Of a stretch of DNA of 7,447 nucleotides, positions 6,001 through 7,447 are shown piece after piece (position 1 is the first letter of the stretch; every line of letters begins with the position of its first letter). A program made the position numbers and the translations under genes. The stretch is from Oscillibacter sp. Its GTDB lineage: Bacteria > Bacillota > Clostridia > Oscillospirales > Oscillospiraceae. The notes beneath the pieces were generated by a model. It worked only from the letters and a program-made list of their open reading frames with translations. It was not told where the DNA came from and did no database searches. The DNA lies in assembly GCA_009773995.1 (NCBI GenBank), contig VSMY01000117.1, positions 1-7,447 on the forward strand, given 5' to 3'.

Positions 6001-7447
6001 CGGTGCCGTTACCCGAGGACAGATAGGGGAAGCTGGCGGCGCCCCGGCCGTTCGTTCCCTTCAGCTCCAGGACGGTGTCGACATTCCGGGTCTTGCTGTT
6101 CCAGTCGATGAGCTGGAGCTGGGCGATGGAGCGGACCTCGTAGGGATTGCCCGCGCGGCCGGGGATCTGCTCTCCGCTCAGCGTATAGGAGCCGTCTTGG
6201 TTTTTCTGGGCCTGGCACGTCCTTACGCTTCCGTTGGGCTGGCAGGCGGTGTCGCCGTCCCGCTTCGCCACCGCCAGCGCGTTGGCGAACAGGGGATTCA
6301 GAGCGAAGGTGACCTGCACCGCGCCCACCGAACCGTCCTCATATTTGCCCTCCTGGCGCAGGGTCAGGGTGCCGTTGGGCTTCTTGGGATCGCTGTCGGG
6401 ATACAGGCCGCCCAGGCTGGCGTCCAGGCTGAAGCTGTGGAAGGAGTGAAATTGGAAACCCGTGCCCAGTTCATAGCTCATGAGTTTGGCCAGCGCTTCG
6501 TCCACCAGGCGGTTTTGATAGTCCGGGCTGCCCGAGGAGGACAGGGCCTGGGCTTTGGCCTCCTCCAGGGCCTTGTACTGCCCGCGGAAGTCCTTGCCCT
6601 CGCCGCCCTTGTCGGAGTACAGGAGGGGGAGGGGGGTGCCGTCCGCCAGGATAACGCTTTGCCCCTGTTTGTTGTAAACGCCGTAGCCGAAGCGGGTCAC
6701 CTCGCCGCCCTCGTCGTGGGCGGTGGAGAGGGTGGAGATTTCACGGACGGTTTTGGTGTCCCCGGCGGACTTGCCGGGGTCCACCGCCAGCAGGCTGACG
6801 TGATAGGAGAGGGGCCGCCCGGCAATCTTGAGCTCCTCCCAGTAGTACACGCCCATGCTGCCCAGCTTCAGGGGCCGGGGCCAGCCGCCGTGATGCCGGG
6901 GGAGTCGGTTTTCCGTCACGCCGGTGGGGAAGGGGAAGACGTCGTCCTTCTCCTGCCCGGACAGAGGCTGTATCTTGTTCATGTCGGACACGGGGGACGG
7001 GTCCGCCGTCAGATCGATGTAGCCCAGGGACGTCGCGCCGCCCTTCTCCGCGTAATTGGCCAGGAATTCTTCGCCCCGGTAGGAGAAGTTTCCGTTGTTC
7101 AGGTAATAGGTCCCGCTCTGCCGCCCGCCGCCGGGGGAGGCGCAGAAGCCCCAGGACTCCGCGTTCACACCGTCGGAGCTCAGGTGCATGGCGGAATAGG
7201 AGTCGTAGATGCTGCCGGAATTCCGGCCCGCGAAGCCGCCCAGATAGACGGGGGCGTTCTCCTGGGCCGCCTCGGCGGCCAGCCGCCCCACGGCGTAGGA
7301 GCGGCGGATCTCGTTTTCGTTAAAGCCCACCAGGCCGCCCACGAAGGCTTTGCCGTAGTTGGAGGCGTCGACGTGGAGGAAGGCGGATTCGGCGGCGGAG
7401 TTTTGGATCGCGCCCTCGTTCATCCCGCACAGGCCGCCGATGTAGAT
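3044..7447 (-). CDS. Giant GLUG-repeat surface/pilus-associated protein, 5' end cut by window edge
   Basis: The frame is open to the right edge, with 1467 residues visible; the true start lies outside. Numbering from the edge, residues 1-86 hold three GLUG-type repeats (GGLCG at 4, GGLVG at 37, GGFAG at 70). FPFPT...HHGGWP lies at 171-190. A mixed region at about 195-430 includes a helical part near 290-325 and a C-x8-C pair (C402, C411). YEVRSIAQLQLIDW at 436-449 opens a second block with GGVYDG, AGLFG (553), GGLLG (643), GGLVG (677) and GGIVG (714). YPFPT...HYGGWP follows at 1023-1043, then Ig-like beta-rich sequence. The end is EEEERSVRRRRAQKRNA. There is no LPxTG, membrane helix or catalytic motif. 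GLUG proteins are typically extracellular adhesin or coat proteins with beta-helix folds. Position ahead of three minor pilins suggests a pilus-carried adhesin. Whether the missing N-terminus is a prepilin or Sec signal is unknown. Confidence 0.85.
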   Translation of the reverse strand: MYIGGLCGMNEGAIQNSAAESAFLHVDASNYGKAFVGGLVGFNENEIRRSYAVGRLAAEAAQENAPVYLGGFAGRNSGSIYDSYSAMHLSSDGVNAESWGFCASPGGGRQSGTYYLNNGNFSYRGEEFLANYAEKGGATSLGYIDLTADPSPVSDMNKIQPLSGQEKDDVFPFPTGVTENRLPRHHGGWPRPLKLGSMGVYYWEELKIAGRPLSYHVSLLAVDPGKSAGDTKTVREISTLSTAHDEGGEVTRFGYGVYNKQGQSVILADGTPLPLLYSDKGGEGKDFRGQYKALEEAKAQALSSSGSPDYQNRLVDEALAKLMSYELGTGFQFHSFHSFSLDASLGGLYPDSDPKKPNGTLTLRQEGKYEDGSVGAVQVTFALNPLFANALAVAKRDGDTACQPNGSVRTCQAQKNQDGSYTLSGEQIPGRAGNPYEVRSIAQLQLIDWNSKTRNVDTVLELKGTNGRGAASFPYLSSGNGTGKYNWKQSYDVKGERGTDGKYKTYTPIAEYYDTTNTNENRGFLDGWFGGVYDGNSYVIENVNVQGHTASCAGLFGLVYNGTLKNIVLYSSTGESFVRSFYDTTTSSQWYAIGALAGVAASHNEKGEPGQTAVVNCAVSGYRIEAKTYTAKADKTWGGVGVGGLLGLSNMSLSGCTSNADIVLKNGIVANDNLRVGGLVGSSQGSIQDCYAGGSISLDPNSDIDMGEKGIYIGGIVGGSYMKPLQIGSNSNLTIGFINDKNSTAAGTKGWTDNSLINCYSYVRLPSLAAHSAIKGLYAIGGTGEIYPSGTNDNVKNHGSCIMSNCYFLSSEVLCEYNDISAFLDAAATRKAKTDLKTRAGKPLIDTSYKVGSRYNLQNPVQAANSRFREISGSGLYSSNLYYPAGLPVETGLPLFQLQSNRYVFRGWMVYRASGVGLGDEPNYNWVYYYTTDPSSFEKPGDGYYDVTGLSYEQLSGTQKGIPGKDPALDIYQLLNAEKAAGAEGVVFFQHVTTQTEDDPPISIPGKYSYPPADSPQLRDRDYPFPTILIKDKKYSVHYGGWPLKGFERRALDENGDPLLGEDKQPVCLGGSPIDIDLFVNGSAPYQEHLVLTEGIGKDDAVGQWSFSWKNFTDPKDQIALVEEPPVKVDSEKLPQAERGKTFLLRLTPLSNGTDDLLITYTDPDGNSYQLTVTVHITADVKLRPSRLFMFPSDTVEIGVTAADKADRPLELDNGRLTLKGNPVCGSTGFLEAETIRPEAADGKPPAIRFTTGIPLEAPELESGLSLNANASFRYAVTVQNPDDPDNPLVTNYDGGSGDIRVDVIQPWKGQEEDFIRFDKADGGTGWTCTITFPDSMDVGEGEGTLLFEKFKDPEVKPMLNQPTAALRTEDGKILVTLTYQIPDYADVPEETTVFIPLKLTSLQPDGQPELIEEAEGQIHTLSLTVKKPEMKAPDAPNGQNAIEAPPPALEEEERSVRRRRAQKRNA
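3524..4240 (-). other. Ig-like beta-rich C-terminal region of the giant protein
   Basis: Residues of about 1070-1308 alternate short hydrophobic strands with Asp/Pro/Gly turns. Examples are TFLLRLTPLSNGTDDLLITYTDPDG followed by the YQLTVTVHIT strand (split here for clarity), and VKLRPSRLFMFPSDTVEIGVTA. This is the look of stacked bacterial Ig-like or cadherin-like stalk domains. No family signature is sharp enough to name it further. Confidence 0.5.
4319..4381 (-). repeat. PFPT...GGWP module, copy 2
   Basis: YPFPT, ten variable residues, then HYGGWP, at residues 1023-1043. It again lies downstream of a GLUG block and is followed by LKG, comparable with PLK after copy 1. It precedes the Ig-like C-terminal region. 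Confidence 0.75.
5144..5881 (-). repeat. GLUG repeat block 2 of the giant protein
   Basis: Looser and more widely spaced repeats than block 1. FGGVYDGNSYVIENVNV leads in, followed by AGLFGLVYNGTLKNIVL, GALAGVAAS, GGLLGLSNMSLSGCTSNADI, GGLVGSSQGSIQDCYAGGSI and GGIVGGSYM. The lead-in (a G-x-Y-D-G then I-x-N-V-x-V) is the common opening of GLUG beta-helices in large Firmicutes surface proteins. Long insertions between repeats probably form loops on the helix. Confidence 0.8.
6878..6937 (-). repeat. PFPT...GGWP module, copy 1
   Basis: FPFPT, nine variable residues, then HHGGWP, at residues 171-190 of the visible protein. It lies about 85 residues after GLUG block 1. It is followed by PRPLKLGSMGVYYWEEL. 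Confidence 0.75.
7190..7447 (-). repeat. GLUG repeat block 1 of the giant protein
   Basis: Three successive repeats of about 33 residues follow the pattern G-G-(L/F)-x-G-x-N-x-G/E-x-I-x-x-S-(Y/A): GGLCGMNEGAIQNSA, GGLVGFNENEIRRSYA and GGFAGRNSGSIYDSYSA. The first is cut by the window edge only in its leading strand (IYI). The regular spacing fits a beta-helix rung, and more repeats probably lie beyond the edge. Confidence 0.85.

Noticed and set aside
7409..7423. ATG at 7423 as the start of the giant protein
   Set aside because: The frame stays open to the edge and encodes IYIGGLCG just upstream, completing a GLUG repeat. This Met is internal and there is no ribosome binding site before it.

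Overview
The window looks like one minus-strand operon from a GC-rich, Gram-positive-type anaerobe. A gut clostridium of the Oscillospiraceae kind is my best guess. The basis is high GC (about 65% by hand count over several lines), strong AGGAGG ribosome binding sites, ATGA start/stop overlaps and clostridial-type prepilin signals. No plus-strand gene is credible. The species assignment is inference only.

In transcription order (right to left), the first gene is a very large exported-type protein, open at the right edge (7447 down to 3044; 1467 residues visible). It has two blocks of GLUG-type repeats, a two-copy FPFPT...HHGGWP-like module, an Ig-like beta-rich C-terminal half and a basic tail. 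After an 18-nt gap come three small pilin-like proteins: a 320-aa PilX/GspK-like protein without the usual Glu+5 (3025-2063), a 135-aa prepilin (2066-1659) and a 178-aa PilW/GspJ-like prepilin (1662-1126). The last gene is a PilB/GspE-type assembly ATPase starting at 1129 and open at the left edge. The last four genes are joined by three ATGA overlaps, so they are almost certainly translationally coupled.

Together these genes look like the minor-pilin, tip-adhesin and motor part of a type IV pilus or related type II secretion-like machine. The order (giant surface protein next to a PilX-like, a PilV-like and a PilW-like protein) recalls the minor pilin/PilY1 clusters of proteobacteria. This suggests the giant protein is carried by, or exported with, the filament. 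The ATPase has two textbook MshEN motifs, which predicts control by cyclic di-GMP.

The main oddity is at the left edge. The ATPase reads normally through Walker A and its LEDPVE segment. It then runs directly into an exact 53-bp copy of its own N-terminal coding sequence, in frame and exactly 750 bp (250 codons) from the first copy. This is either an assembly loop at a contig end or a real in-frame internal duplication. There is no gene-free stretch longer than 18 nt, and I see no tRNA, rRNA, CRISPR array, transposon, promoter or terminator.
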